DNA of 64,000 bases from Cardinalis cardinalis. Its lineage: Eukaryota; Chordata; Aves; Passeriformes; Cardinalidae. Shown here one piece after another: positions 38,471 through 50,536 of this stretch (its first letter is position 1; each line of letters starts with the position of its first letter). The notes beneath the pieces were generated by a model. It was given only the letters and a program-made list of their open reading frames with translations. It searched no databases and was not told the DNA's origin. Location of the stretch: NCBI GenBank assembly GCA_014549065.1, contig JACDOX010000007.1, forward strand, positions 5,635,034 to 5,699,033. Reading direction: 5' to 3'. A program made the position numbers and the translations under genes.

Positions 38471-40550
38471 GGATAATTGGATACATTTGAATGGAAGAAA
38501 GCTGAAGTTTTAGTGGCCAATGAAATATAATGAGTAGCTAATGGGTGATGTCCCATTTAGCTTAACATTTGCTGTAGGAAAACTGACTCAACATCTTCTA
38601 TAGTCACATTAATATTAAAAAATCATAAATTACTCATTGATATATTTTTAACAGATTTGTGATCATGCTGCGTGAATTTTATGCACCAGATTGTACTTAT
38701 GGCCCTACTGAAATTGGCAGGGCTACAGATGTCCACAAGTTTGGAATATTGCACCCCCATCATGTCCCAGTATATAACTTTAAACGTGAGAATCAAGTCC
38801 AGAACTTATTATTCTGGAATACAATTAAAAGAAAGTTCATCTGCAGGGCATACAGCCAACAACTCTCTTTCACTCTGCACTTGAAGGATTACATTCCCCT
38901 CAAATACTGGCATGTTTAGTTGTGCTAGTTGGACATACCGAGCTCCTTCTGAAAACTGATGTCTGTTTTGAAACACTGGGCTTTTGTGAATTTCTCTTAA
39001 ACTTTACCTGATTTCATCCTGAGTTATCCAGAAGANTATTTTTCCCTCCAAGGCCTCAGATGCTTGTGTGTCTTTGCTGCTCACCACCACCAAAACTATC
39101 GAGTCATGTGCTTAAATGAAATGGGAATTTACAGAGAGCCAGGCAAGCACTAAAAGCTCACACTTAGTTCACAACAACCAGAATTTGTCAAACATGCTGT
39201 GCAATGAAATGAATACATTTAGAGCCTGGGTTTTGATTGTGGCTATTTGAGAGCATAAGAGAACACATGTATAAGATATTAGTCTTTTGACTTGGAGGTG
39301 TATTCATGCTGCAATGATGAGAGAAGAACATTATCCTCCAGACCCTGTTCACACCACCCTTGAAGCAAATGGCAGCAGTCCAGCAGTCATAAAAGAGGCC
39401 AAGATGTGTCAAGAACATTTTTCAACTACATGATGACCTTTATGTTTTCTTTCACATGCTTCTCATTACAAAGCAATTAACAAAAGNAACGGGACTTCAT
39501 GAAATGGTTGGAAAAGAACTTACAAATTAAATGGTAATTAAATACATAACAAGAAAGTATCAATTCATGAAGAAAACAACAGACAGGATTAAATAGCACC
39601 AATGCCTTTAAATCACAGTCTCATAAAGTATTAAAAATAAAAATCCAGTTCATAAATATATGTTTGAATTCAGGACTAAAACTGCATCTGCCACAAGAAA
39701 GTTACTGGATGAGCAGACATATTGTTTAAGCAAATTCAAATTTGCCTCAAGAACAATATTTGGGTACTAAAATTTAGGTCTACNAAAAAACATTGTTTCT
39801 ATAGCTCTTCTTCATGTGGCAGCTCAAAAGCTGTCAGAATAGTACCTGGTTTAAATATAAACCATATAGAAATCTGGAGAAGTAAGAATAAGTAGTATGA
39901 TGGGAAATAAAGAAAACCAAATAAAGAAAAATAAGTTTCTCCAAAATATCCCCAAAAATGACAACAGGCAAAAATCCTATATGTAATGAAAGACAGAGAG
40001 TAGGAAAAAAAAGCAGCATGAGACAAGGGAAAAGGCAGTATGAATGTAGTACTTTGAAGCATATTGAAGTGGGTACTGATAGAGAAATAATAAAATTTTG
40101 TCAGCTTAATAGGATTTCAGCAGACAAGTTTAGAGACATCCTAGGAAAAGCAATGAAGGATTTCTCAAACAGAAAAGAAATAAAGCAAGCAATGGGTAAA
40201 TGGTGTGAAGGGCTGCTAAACAAACCTACAATATTTTAAAAATTATTTAAAGAAAACGTTCTCAGGAAGAGAATTATAACACATCACATCTCAAAAGAGA
40301 AAAAATATTCCATTAAAAAGATTGCATCTAAAAACCTTACAGCTGAAGAACACTGTAACAGAGGACCAAGGTGCTGATATCTCAGAAGGTGCAGTGTTGG
40401 TAAATTGGAAAAAATGTGGAAATCCATCACAGGTACACATTCCTTGTAAGGAAATACCTCAGAAAAATGCTTGTATTCAATAGGATGTATTTCTAATTGA
40501 GTGTTAAGAATTGCCAGAATTCACTTTTTGTTACTTTAAATGTTATCCAT

Positions 40551-40575
40551 TTAAAAATAGATAGATTAGACAGAT

Positions 40576-40630
<55 letters not shown>

Positions 40631-40633
40631 NAN

Positions 40634-40668
<35 letters not shown>

Positions 40669-40669
40669 C
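40551..40669. repeat. (GATA)n microsatellite
   Basis: A degenerate lead-in (atagatagattagacagat) followed by about 23 GATA units. Ns at 40631 and 40633 probably mark unresolved repeat length. Probably length-polymorphic. Confidence 0.97.
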
Positions 40670-42080
40670 ATGTCAAATTTCAAAGAAAATCCTGAAAGGA
40701 AAACCCATTAGTGGGCTAAAGTGTAGCTCTGTAAGAGAGCACTGAAGGGGAGTTTATGGACTTTATAGCAAGGGTCATGCCAGAAGCAACACTGGACNCA
40801 CAGGTGTAACAGAGCTACCTTTGTGCCCCTGGCTGTGTCATAGCAGCATGGAAAATTTTCTGCATACTAGAACATTCACCTTCTGTGCAGATGAAATCTA
40901 ATGATTTTTTTGTGTCATGATAACATTTCTCCAGGAAAGAAACCCCAAACCAAACAGCAAACAGCCTTCCTGACTTTTGCATCTGTTTCAGTGTGTATAA
41001 GAAAATGATACAATATCTGTCATTTTAAAAAATAACCTCATTGGACTTAAAGTGTGCTGTATTCCTGAAGACTAAAATCAAACTTTTGAGAACAGGTGGG
41101 AATGGAATCAACGTCTTTCTTAAAAAGCAGATTCAGCTTTAGCTCAGTGTATAATTCTTGCTTCTTTTCAGATGCAAAGGTCCAGGACTACATCACCCAC
41201 AGAGATGGGATTTGTTACAAACAGAATACTCATTTAGTTATCTTCCTATATTATGTACCTTACATATGAGCTGTGCAATTTTACCTCTTCTTATCAGAGC
41301 TTTACACATGTAAAAGGTCTTTCATTTGATATTTGACTGAAATTTTGCATATTAATCAAGCACTGTATGTGTTAGGTAATGTCCAGAATACAGTGTTTAG
41401 GCATATACTTGATTTTTCACATCCATTAGTGGCATCATTAAATTTGACTGGCTTCCTTAGTTATTAAATGTTACTGTGTACCAAGTTCCCTGTTGAACTG
41501 GAGTCACAAAGATGTGCTTGATGAACAAAGACAGTACAAGATGAAGGTAGAATTCTCCTTCTCTGTGGAATATAAGATTCTGAATGTCAGGTGAACAAAA
41601 GAAAACCGAGAGTAAAGTTTTTCATTAAATCATTTCAGCTCTCTTTTCTATATGTTTGCTTTAAGACATTAGATCTTTAAATTGTAACCTTGTTCTTTTC
41701 TTAAAATGAAAATTGCTTGCAAACATATTTTTATGCTAAAGTTTATGGAAACAACATTTTGCGTACACATTTGCAAAAATTCATGCAACAGTATTTTACA
41801 TGGGGATTGCAGAAAGTTGATAGTGATCCACAATAAACATATTTTTATAGAGGGAAATATACACATTTTTGTAGAGGCCTTCCAGGATGTGACCTAAAGA
41901 ATATGACAGTATTAGTTGTCATTGTTAATGAGTGTAATTGAGGTAAGAAAAAAGAACCAGTTACTACACATAATACAGAATATAAGAATGCTTACATTGT
42001 GCTGCAAACCACCAAATATATGCATTAGGAGAATAACAAATTTGCAGAGTAAACTTTTTAGGAAGTATGTAATGTAGAAA

Positions 42081-42103
42081 TTAAAGTTGCTGTGCAACTT
42101 TAA
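42081..42103. repeat. 10-bp-arm perfect hairpin, 3-nt loop
   Basis: ttaaagttgc-tgt-gcaactttaa: perfect arms around a 3-nt loop, with no outward extension. Structural symmetry only; no T-run follows to suggest a terminator. Confidence 0.75.
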
Positions 42104-43367
42104 CTGGCTCTCATTGTGCTTTCATATAGCTCTTGGTAAGAGAACTAATTAATTTTGTACCATCTTTCTTCAGGATTCCNACCTCAGTTCAAAACTGAGT
42201 CAGTCAGTAAGTGTGGAAATCTGCAACATTTTGCAATTAATTTTCCATAAGCTCACAAATGGCATAAATCACTGCAGCTTCTTCATGAAAGTTATTTGAA
42301 AATGTCGACTAATTTATGTTTGTAGCACTCCTGTGAAGACGCAAGGTTGACTATCCCCAAGCTGTTGAGCTACAGCAGAAACAAAGGGCAATTAAAGACA
42401 AAAATATGGATGTCCATTTTGGAATGCCTCATAGTTGGGTTTTTAAGAGCTCTTGATGATATGAAGCATTTTATGTATCCAACATTAGGATCCCGTTGAT
42501 TCTGTGCCATCCACAGGCAAAAGTGTAAAGTGGTAGCAGAACAACTTTTAAGCGATCATCCATAAAACAATTGATTTAGGGAATTCTCACGTGTCTACAA
42601 CAAATAAAATTCAATTATCTGAACAGCATCCAAAGAGGAACTTTTGTTTTCCAGCCTACTCCATGCCCCTAGTCTCCTTGTGCATCCTCCAATTTCTGCA
42701 GCTAATGAAGGCAGCCTACAGAGAGCAGCTCCTTGGCTGTGCAAGCCTTCTCCACTGAGGGCACAGACCATCCTATGTAAAAACAGGGAAGGGAGCAAAG
42801 AATGGGCACAACATATAATTGGATACTCTTTCATGTTTCCCAACGAATAAATTTTTTTCTAATAATAATATTAACAACAATGTGATTTTGCTTAGAATTA
42901 TGCTCTTGTGGAGCTTTGAGGCCTGTAAGAATACAATATGTTTAATTACTTTGTTAAACTATATTTTAATGACAGCAATCCATTAATAAAACAAATGCTG
43001 TATTAAACACATTTCAGAAATGTCTCAACAGATAAGGTATGTTGTTATCATAACCTGTAAAATAAATTAAGCGCAGCATCTCTGTTACTGTAGAGGAAAA
43101 TAAGGGCTAGCTTACTTTTTTCTACTTATTTCTAAATTCCTAAATGGAAAATTTAGGTCCTTTCAATAATGACCCAGCAAGTAGCTGCTGCCGTCTGGAA
43201 GAAAGAAGACTGCTAGAATACACCTCTTCAGAATAATTTTTTTTAATNCTACAATATAGTCTAATTATACTTTAAAACATTTAGGAGCCTTTTTTAGATT
43301 GTACAAAAATAATACATGTCATATATCAAAAATTCGATCTAGGATGATAAATGGTGATTTTACAAAT

Positions 43368-43419
43368 CTTCCCTTCCCTTCCCTTCCCTTCCCTTCCCTT
43401 CCCTTCCCTTCCCTTCCCT
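43368..43419. repeat. (CTTCC)n pentanucleotide repeat
   Basis: About ten clean copies of a CTTCC unit. Long stop-free frames across it on both strands are by-products of the periodicity. Confidence 0.97.
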
Positions 43420-45289
43420 ATTTTAAAAATAGGTTTTATATAGCTATTTTTGCTGATGGGAGCAAAAACTGGGCATTTTTTCCCTACACTATAGCTACCC
43501 TTTCCAATGTACATTTGAGAATAGATTCTAGAACTTTTTCACAGGTTGATTTTGCATACAGTAAGAGCAACTGAAAGCTTATAAGAGCAATATGTACTTC
43601 AAAAATGACTGCTCATCTAGCTGGTTAAATTAACAAGCAGAATGGATGGTAGAATCAAGAATAAGCCCCTTGATTTTATTTTGTTTCCCTCATCATAGNT
43701 TAACACTGGGGTTTCTTCATAGTTCACTCCTGAGCACCTTCTTTTTAAGATCCACTTCAGGTCTGTAGCGTAGAATTAAAATTTCTTCATTATTCTCTTC
43801 TGGAGACTGTATAGCAGCTCTCCATTGAACAATNGCTCATGGCTGCTTTTCATACTGTGACTTCTAGAATATGGTAACAAGAAATCAGCTTCNAAGGGCA
43901 AGAGGCAAAGGGGCTGTTTTAGCTATGTCCTCTCTATGGCTTGTATTGACCAGAGGCGGTAATGGTTCAGAAAAAATGAACCTCAAAGGATCAAAGAGAG
44001 CAAGACCAAGTAAGAATCTGTTTCTATTTCTCCTTCTGCCTCTCCAACAGTGATGTTTTCTTCTTTCTGACTACTTAAAATTGACTAGAAAAGTTTAGGC
44101 TGCAAATGTACCATGCAGAGAACATTCTCATGGCAATACCAATTAAGCAGAAAATTTGGGCTACCTTGAGGAAATAAGGTTGTGTGCTGGTATTGCAAAA
44201 GCATCTTTTAACCAGAAAGCAGATAGCACGACCTTTGAGAGATCACAAAACATGAAGGTCTTAGATATCATTATCACTTATCTGCTTTAAAGAGTAGAAC
44301 TGCACTTTAATGAACATAGTTTGAATGTTTGTAATCCAGCAGATGTCCACATATTTAAAATTTCCCCATGGGTAAAAGAACTATGTGGTTTGAGTACCAG
44401 ATGTGTTGATCTGGAATATTTTATTATTCTTATCTAGCCTGGTGGTCTCTAGAAGATGACAGTTCTATTTTCAGCTTACTTTTTTCTTTCTTAATTTTCC
44501 CATAACCATTTAAATAAAAATTTCCATTAAATCATGCCTCATTGTTACTGAATGTAGTTCTGGGGTTTAATGTTCCTTTATCTCAACAGTTGTATTCAGA
44601 TATTTCTCTGGCGTCCCAGTTCTGCATGTTTATAAGTTTACACGTGAGCNGGAGTTTTCTACATCTTCATATTGTTTCCTATCCTTGACAAAGCCTTAGA
44701 CAGATTGCTGACAGATTGGTTCAGAGCCAACATGTAGGCAACAGTGCTAAATGGAGCAACAAATGCTCTATTCCTCGTCTCTATCATAAATTTAAAAACC
44801 TTGTTGGTTTCGGGCTGCTTATGTCACTGAACTCCTGACAAAGCAGCTACATTACAGGATTTAGTTAAAGTCACTTTTCTTAAAGTAGCTCTTAAGCCTA
44901 ACCAGGAAGATAGTCCAGTCAGTTGTAGGCTCTGTCGTGACGACTGAGGGGTCCAGAGAACTTCTTTATTTGGGAAGAAGGAAGTCCTTTGGCTCTCTTT
45001 CTCTTGTCTGCAAAAAAAGTTAAATAACCTCTGGTTGTACATTAAAAACAGAAGCAGGATGAAGAAAAAAGCTCTTTTAGNGTACTATCTGAGTATGCTG
45101 TTTCTTAGCCTACCCACTGTTTTGAGCAGGAGTCTAGAGCAATGACTGTGCATATGTCAAGNAAATCCATAACCCTGCTTGTGCACCTAGGAAGGGAACA
45201 AATGAATACAGGAATACTATGTGTCTGTCCATAGCAGAAGGGAAAATGTGAAAGTAAAGGAAATAAAAGTGCTCCTATCTGCTATACTC

Positions 45290-46357
45290 CTATCTTCAAA
45301 GAAACCAAATGTCATTTCAGGAAGGGCAAAAAGGAAAATCTGGGGAACTGCAGGCTGGTCAGCCTCACATCAGTCCCTGTGAAGATCATGGAGCAACTAA
45401 TTCTGGAAGCCTTTTCCAAACACATGAAAGACAAGGTGCTCGGAAGAAGTCCATGTGGCTTTACCTAGTGGAGCTCATGCTTAACCAAGCAGACACCTTC
45501 CCTCAATGAAATCACCTTGTCAGATAATAGGAAGAACAATGACTGTTGTTTGCCTTAACTTTTTTAAGGCCTTTGGCACAGACTCCTATAATAATCTGGA
45601 AGACAAGGCGACATTGTATGGGTTTGGTAAATTGACAGCAAGGGGGATTGAATGTGGCTGAACAGCCAAGCCCAGGGGGTGATGATCAATAGCACAAGGT
45701 GNAGTTGGAGGCACCTCACTGGTGGTGTACCCCAGGGGTCAACAGGGAGGCCAATATTGTTTAACCTCTACATTTAAAACCTCCACAATGGGGTAAAGTG
45801 AACCCTCAGCAAGTTCAGAGATATGAAATTGGAGGAAGCGAACATCAGCATAGGGTGGAACTGGGCAGAGAGGAATATAAAAAGGGAAATGCAAAGTTCT
45901 TCCAACGCAGGGCAATAGCCCCATGCACCAGTACACACTGAGTCTCTGAGGAACAGCTCCACAGAGCTTGGGATCCTGGGGGATAACAAGTTGAATGTCA
46001 ACCAGCAGTACGCCATAGTGACAGAGGTGACCAACAGNATTCTGGGCTGCATCAGGAGGAGCATTACCAGCAGATTGAAGGGTGCTACCTTTTATTTCTA
46101 CCCAATACTGNTGAGGCCATGTCTGAAATACCAAGCCCAGTTCTGGGCTTCCCAGTACTGGAGAGATATGGGCTTACTGGAGCAAACAGAGTGAAGGGCT
46201 GTGGAGGTGACTGAGGGAATGGATCACCTCATACAAGGAGAGCTGAGACTCTTCTGCCTGGAGAAGATTCAGGGGAGAATCTCATAAATGTGTGTAGACA
46301 CCTGATGAGAAGTAATGAAGAAAACCAGGCTGTTCTCAGTAGTGCCCAATGACAGGA
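45290..46357 (+). pseudogene. CR1 LINE ORF2 reverse-transcriptase relic
   Basis: Forward-strand remnant of the CR1 ORF2 reverse transcriptase, which copies CR1 RNA at a nicked target site. Reading around frameshifts and stops, the protein landmarks come in the normal order. A fingers segment carries VSLTSVPVKIMEQLILEAF (45358-45414). It is followed by a GGVPQGS palm motif (45721-45741) and an SKF..MKL segment (45808-45831) where the catalytic FADD box should be. Further on come ILGCIRRSITSR (46039-46074) and YWRDMGLLEQ. The FADD box is destroyed: A and one D are replaced and a codon is lost. Stops are frequent from 45466 onward. The 3'UTR and octamer tail are missing, so the copy is truncated at both ends. 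Non-functional. Confidence 0.93.
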
Positions 46358-47318
46358 CTCAAATATTCAAATATTGATTAAGACATTTAGAAAAATCTTT
46401 TCAATAACTTAATACATAAAAGCCCCAATTTTTAAAAATATGTAAATAAATANCTCCAAAAATTATTTCTACTCATTTAACTACATGTTTTATTGTTTTG
46501 AAATCTGTAAAATTTTCATTTTTAAACAATGAGAGATAGACCTCTGTCAGATACTTTTCATGAAAGTAGAATTTTCATTTCCTGGAAAGCACTGACACAT
46601 TAAAATTTCACCTGTCCTAAACTGAAGCAAAGTAAATAGTAGGACTATTTTTTAAATTCACCTAAGGTAAACTTAGATGAAAAGTTTTAATTCTGACTCT
46701 TTTTTTCCCCCAATTTATAATATTGAACACAATCCTGAATGAAATGTCTTCCAAAATGAAGCATTCAAATATTCTGTCATGACAAGATTATAAAAAAGTT
46801 ATCAGAATGCTTTGTTTTGATTGAAAGCAAAACAAACAAAGTATAGTCAATCCTGACACATTCCCACATAACATTTACAACTGAATTAATTGGCATTTTC
46901 TGAAAAACATTCTGCTCAAAATTTCTGAGCCCCTCCAGTGACAAGTGTACAGAATCACTGCTCTGTCCCAGGCAACCCGCCACCCATGCACACATCCTGT
47001 TGCACTGACAAGATATCTATTGAGAATGCTGGCCTTTTTAAGGTGGAATTGCATTGCCATCTTCATATCCACAAGGCAGAATAAGGAGGAAAAGAAGAGG
47101 AACCATTCTCAGAGGGGTGTCTCAAATGGATAGGTTCTCCTTGTGCTTCCCCTGAGACAACCCTTTATCCATTGGTTTTGCTTCAGACCATACCTGGAAG
47201 AAGCATCTACTCCTTTTATAGGTTATTTAATATATTGCATGTTTATGAGAAAGAATTTGTATGATTTTACTTCATCAAACTAACCTCTTTGGGGATCAAA
47301 AAACAAAAAAAAACCAGT
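46358..47318. other. Unique non-coding sequence
   Basis: AT-rich DNA between the CR1 relic and the minus-strand LTR. Nothing recognised. Confidence 0.55.
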
Positions 47319-47705
47319 TGTGGTGGTGTTCACAGGGGTCCCAGGCTGAGGAAAGAGACAAGAATATTGACTCCATGTTTCAGAAGGCTAATTTATTATT
47401 TTATGATATATATATTATTAAAACGATACTAAAAGAATAGAAGAGAGGATTATTTCATCAGAAGTCTTGCAAAGAAAGCAGAGAGTGGAATGAAAACAAA
47501 ATCCTGTGTCTGATCAGAGAGTCTGATACAGCTGGACTGTGATTGGCCATTAATTAGAAACAATCAACATGGACCAATCAAAGATGCACCTGTTGCATTC
47601 CACAGCAGCAGATAACCACTGTTTACATTTTGTTCCTGAGGTCTCTCAGCTTCTCAGGAGAAAAAATCCTAAGGAAAGGATTTTTCATAAAATATCATGG
47701 CTACA
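47319..47705 (-). mobile_element. Solo LTR of an endogenous retrovirus (songbird type)
   Basis: A 387-bp LTR starting TGTGGTGGTG and ending GGCTACA on the plus strand, so both ends show TG...CA. Internal blocks such as 'gactccatgtttcagaaggc', 'gattggccattaattagaaa' and 'aaaatcctaaggaaaggatt' match an LTR abundant in passerine genomes (from memory). Minus orientation is inferred from AATAAA on the minus strand (complement of 47392-47397) near what would be its 3' end, and CCAAT boxes upstream of it. The flanks accagt (47313-47318) and agcngt (47706-47711) agree at four of five readable positions and look like a 6-bp target-site duplication. No internal viral sequence is attached. Family name not assigned. 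Confidence 0.88.
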
Positions 47706-50218
47706 AGCNGTTAATGGGGTTCTTTTAAACCATTATCTTTAAAAATGTTCCAAACCGGTCCCAAAGTGTTCTACCAGAGGGATATGAATTGACCACTAAA
47801 GCTNGTTGGTTCACACCTGCCTTCAGTTAACCACATTAAAGTATCCTACGTTTTACCCTGATTTTTATGATTTTGATTCTCATAATCACATTAGCATTTG
47901 AAAGATNATCTACTTTTGAAACCTATTGTTGGTTTTGTTTTAGTCCTTTCAGATTTATTAAGTTTTTAAAGTAGACAGTACTNCCCTCCTTTCTTCTTCA
48001 TTCAACTCATCAGAGAATTTATAAGGCCAGAAATTTTCTTTTTTTCTCACTTCCTTTGGTACAGTGACTTGCTGTAAAGATCTCTGCCTTTACCCTAAGA
48101 CACAAAATTTCATGCAAAGAATTCTTGAAAACTGAATGATAAATGCTCACAGGGAATCTCTTTAACTGATTCACTAAGTAGTTGTCAGTGGTCTTAAATG
48201 CTTTGTGGATGGGAAATTTTAGTTTTTTGTATGACCATATCAGAAAGAAGAGTCTCACAGGAGCACTAAGACTGAGGATGCCTATACATCATAGATACCA
48301 TTTACACACAGTGAACTGTAATGGGCACAAGCANAAAACTTTAGTCACAATGAACCCAAACAGGAAACTAAAACAAAACATGTGTTATTTGGGCTCAGTT
48401 ATGTGTAATTTTGCATGAACTACACCAGTTTGTTCAAGCAGAAGAGCATCTACAAATCTACAGATCTGAACAGAGATGACAGGAAGAACTGAATATACAC
48501 TGGTGACCACTATCCATAAATATTCTGACTACAGTGAACACACACTTACAACTGAGATACAGGTTTCAGAAAATGCTGGGCATATGATCTTGCATCCTAT
48601 TAAACAGAAACTTTTGACTTAATATTGACTTTTTAATGACAAGGAGCAAGATAGAAAACAAGAGTATTGACAAAAGAGCTTTTATTTTCCCCTGATGTCA
48701 TCTGGTCATGTCACTCACTGCAGTTAAATCCAGTCTCTAATTGCAACAAGCACTATGAACAACATTTGTTAATTTATTATGTGGCATTTGAGTACATACT
48801 ACAGTATTTCTACATCTATAATTTTCTCTGTCTAAAGTCGTCTTCATATCGAAAGGGCTGGGCTTGTTAAACGTGTGTGCATTTTTAATACATAATATCT
48901 TAAAAAACATAAGCACAGACATTTTCTTGTCTGCCTGTATACCCTCATCTTCTATTTTGTTTTACAATTTCATCTGTAGGAAGGGATAAAGCTTGAAAAC
49001 ACAGGGCTCTTACACCTGTTGCTCCATTTACACATGTGGAAGATGACTGCAAAATGCAAGCAAAACACATTATTGTGGATATGAAAATGTTTCACAGCCA
49101 CATTGCATGAGCAGAGGCAAGTGTAGGAAATCACCGTAAATGAACCACTGTCTTTTGTTCTGCATCNTTCACATATTGGGCACTATAAGTCATTATGAAC
49201 TCATCAAGGCTGCCATATCTATGAAAGCCCCTGCCAAATCTGCAGCTCTTTTACACAACCAGACACTTAGAAAGGAGCAGAAATACAAATGAGAGTGAGT
49301 CCATAATATTTTAGTGCTAAATAAAAGGATTGGATGCAATAATGCATATCCAAGACCAGTAAAGACACAAAATATCTGCCAGTTATATGAGATGTAGCTT
49401 TATTATGATTGTATGTCAGGAATATTGTTCTGAAATATAAAAACACAGGCTACCAGATGCTGAAGTGCACATGACTTTTTAATGTGTATCTTTAATGCTG
49501 ATAAACTAAAAACTGAGGCAGTGAGTGTTTATATTTGCAATGATTGGTACCAGTCTAGTTTAGAAAATTCAGTTCCAGATTTTTTTCCTCCATTTGCTCA
49601 CATTTTTCTACTTAGATGTGTTGCAAAATTTCCAGTTAAAATCCATTTTATTAATCTTACCTCAGGAGGTAGAAGATAATAATTTCAGTCTTAAAGTTCA
49701 TTCACATACTTTGCACACACAAGGCTAAGAAGAAATTGGTTTTTGACACCAAAATGATCTCTGATTTCTCATTCTTCTAATTCATTTTCTGTGTGAATTA
49801 TTCAAAATGCTCAAGTGAAATCTATTAAACAACATGTAGGGACACCATTTATTAAAATTAAAAAGCAGTTTTAAATGCTTCTTAGGAAGTGGGGATCTCA
49901 ACAGAAGCCTTTGCAGTAGGGGTGCAGGAGTATGTGCATCAATGATGTTTAATAGAGCCATTTCTTATAGAACACGAGTAACACAGATCCTAAAACATTT
50001 AAGTCAAAAGGTTAACTTGAATATGTTAGAAAAGTAAACATTTACAGAAAGTCTTTTACAACAANTTACAACACAAGGTGGTGGCTGTAAGGTGTAGCCT
50101 TTAGTGAGTTTTTTGCTGGCTGTCCTCAGGCTCATAATCAGACATGGCAATTCTGCTGAGGAAAAAAAAAAGCATGTATCTGGAAAATTATACACATATG
50201 TATATGAAAAGTTATAAA

Positions 50219-50232
50219 GTCTTTTAAAAGAC
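50219..50232. repeat. 14-bp perfect palindrome
   Basis: gtcttttaaaagac is self-complementary. It lies in AT-rich DNA, where such symmetry arises readily. Confidence 0.5.
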
Positions 50233-50500
50233 CATGGCCTGTTTTTTCCTCTGTTGTGAAGTATGGGAGCTAAATAGTTTCAATTTCTCCANATTGTTTT
50301 TACAATGAATAACCTATGGTTTTGTTGCTTTTTCCAACATTGTCTCTTAAATCTCCCTTCTACTACAGAGCCGTATAAGAAAAATTAAGAAAAATGATAA
50401 TATCATTNAATGATAATATCAGTATCTTCTACAGCCCTTAGCAATATTTTCCTTTTCTGGAAAAGAAATTTTCCGATCACCATACACGAGGTATACTTAC

Positions 50501-50536
50501 AAAGTCCATACAGACAATATAATGTCCATACAGACA
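50501..50536. repeat. Short direct repeat
   Basis: gtccatacagaca occurs at 50501-50513 and again at 50524-50536, 23 bp apart, in an otherwise unremarkable AT-rich stretch. Confidence 0.7.

Larger units (their letters stand above)
36241..45289. other. Unique non-coding sequence
   Basis: Holds the microsatellites and hairpin listed separately. A 14-bp direct repeat, aaacatatttttat, occurs at 41721 and 41835. Frames of 86-103 codons (37454, 38659, 39958) have no recognised domain. Confidence 0.5.

Noticed and set aside
41171..41226. Possible exon after tttcag at 41165-41170
   Set aside because: The acceptor-like sequence is followed by a short open frame, but there is no good donor and no recognised protein.
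43299..43574. Frames with Pro-Ser-Leu or Gly-Arg-Glu repeats
   Set aside because: By-product of the CTTCC array.
45739..46134. 131-codon minus-strand frame
   Set aside because: It is the antisense of the CR1 reverse-transcriptase relic.
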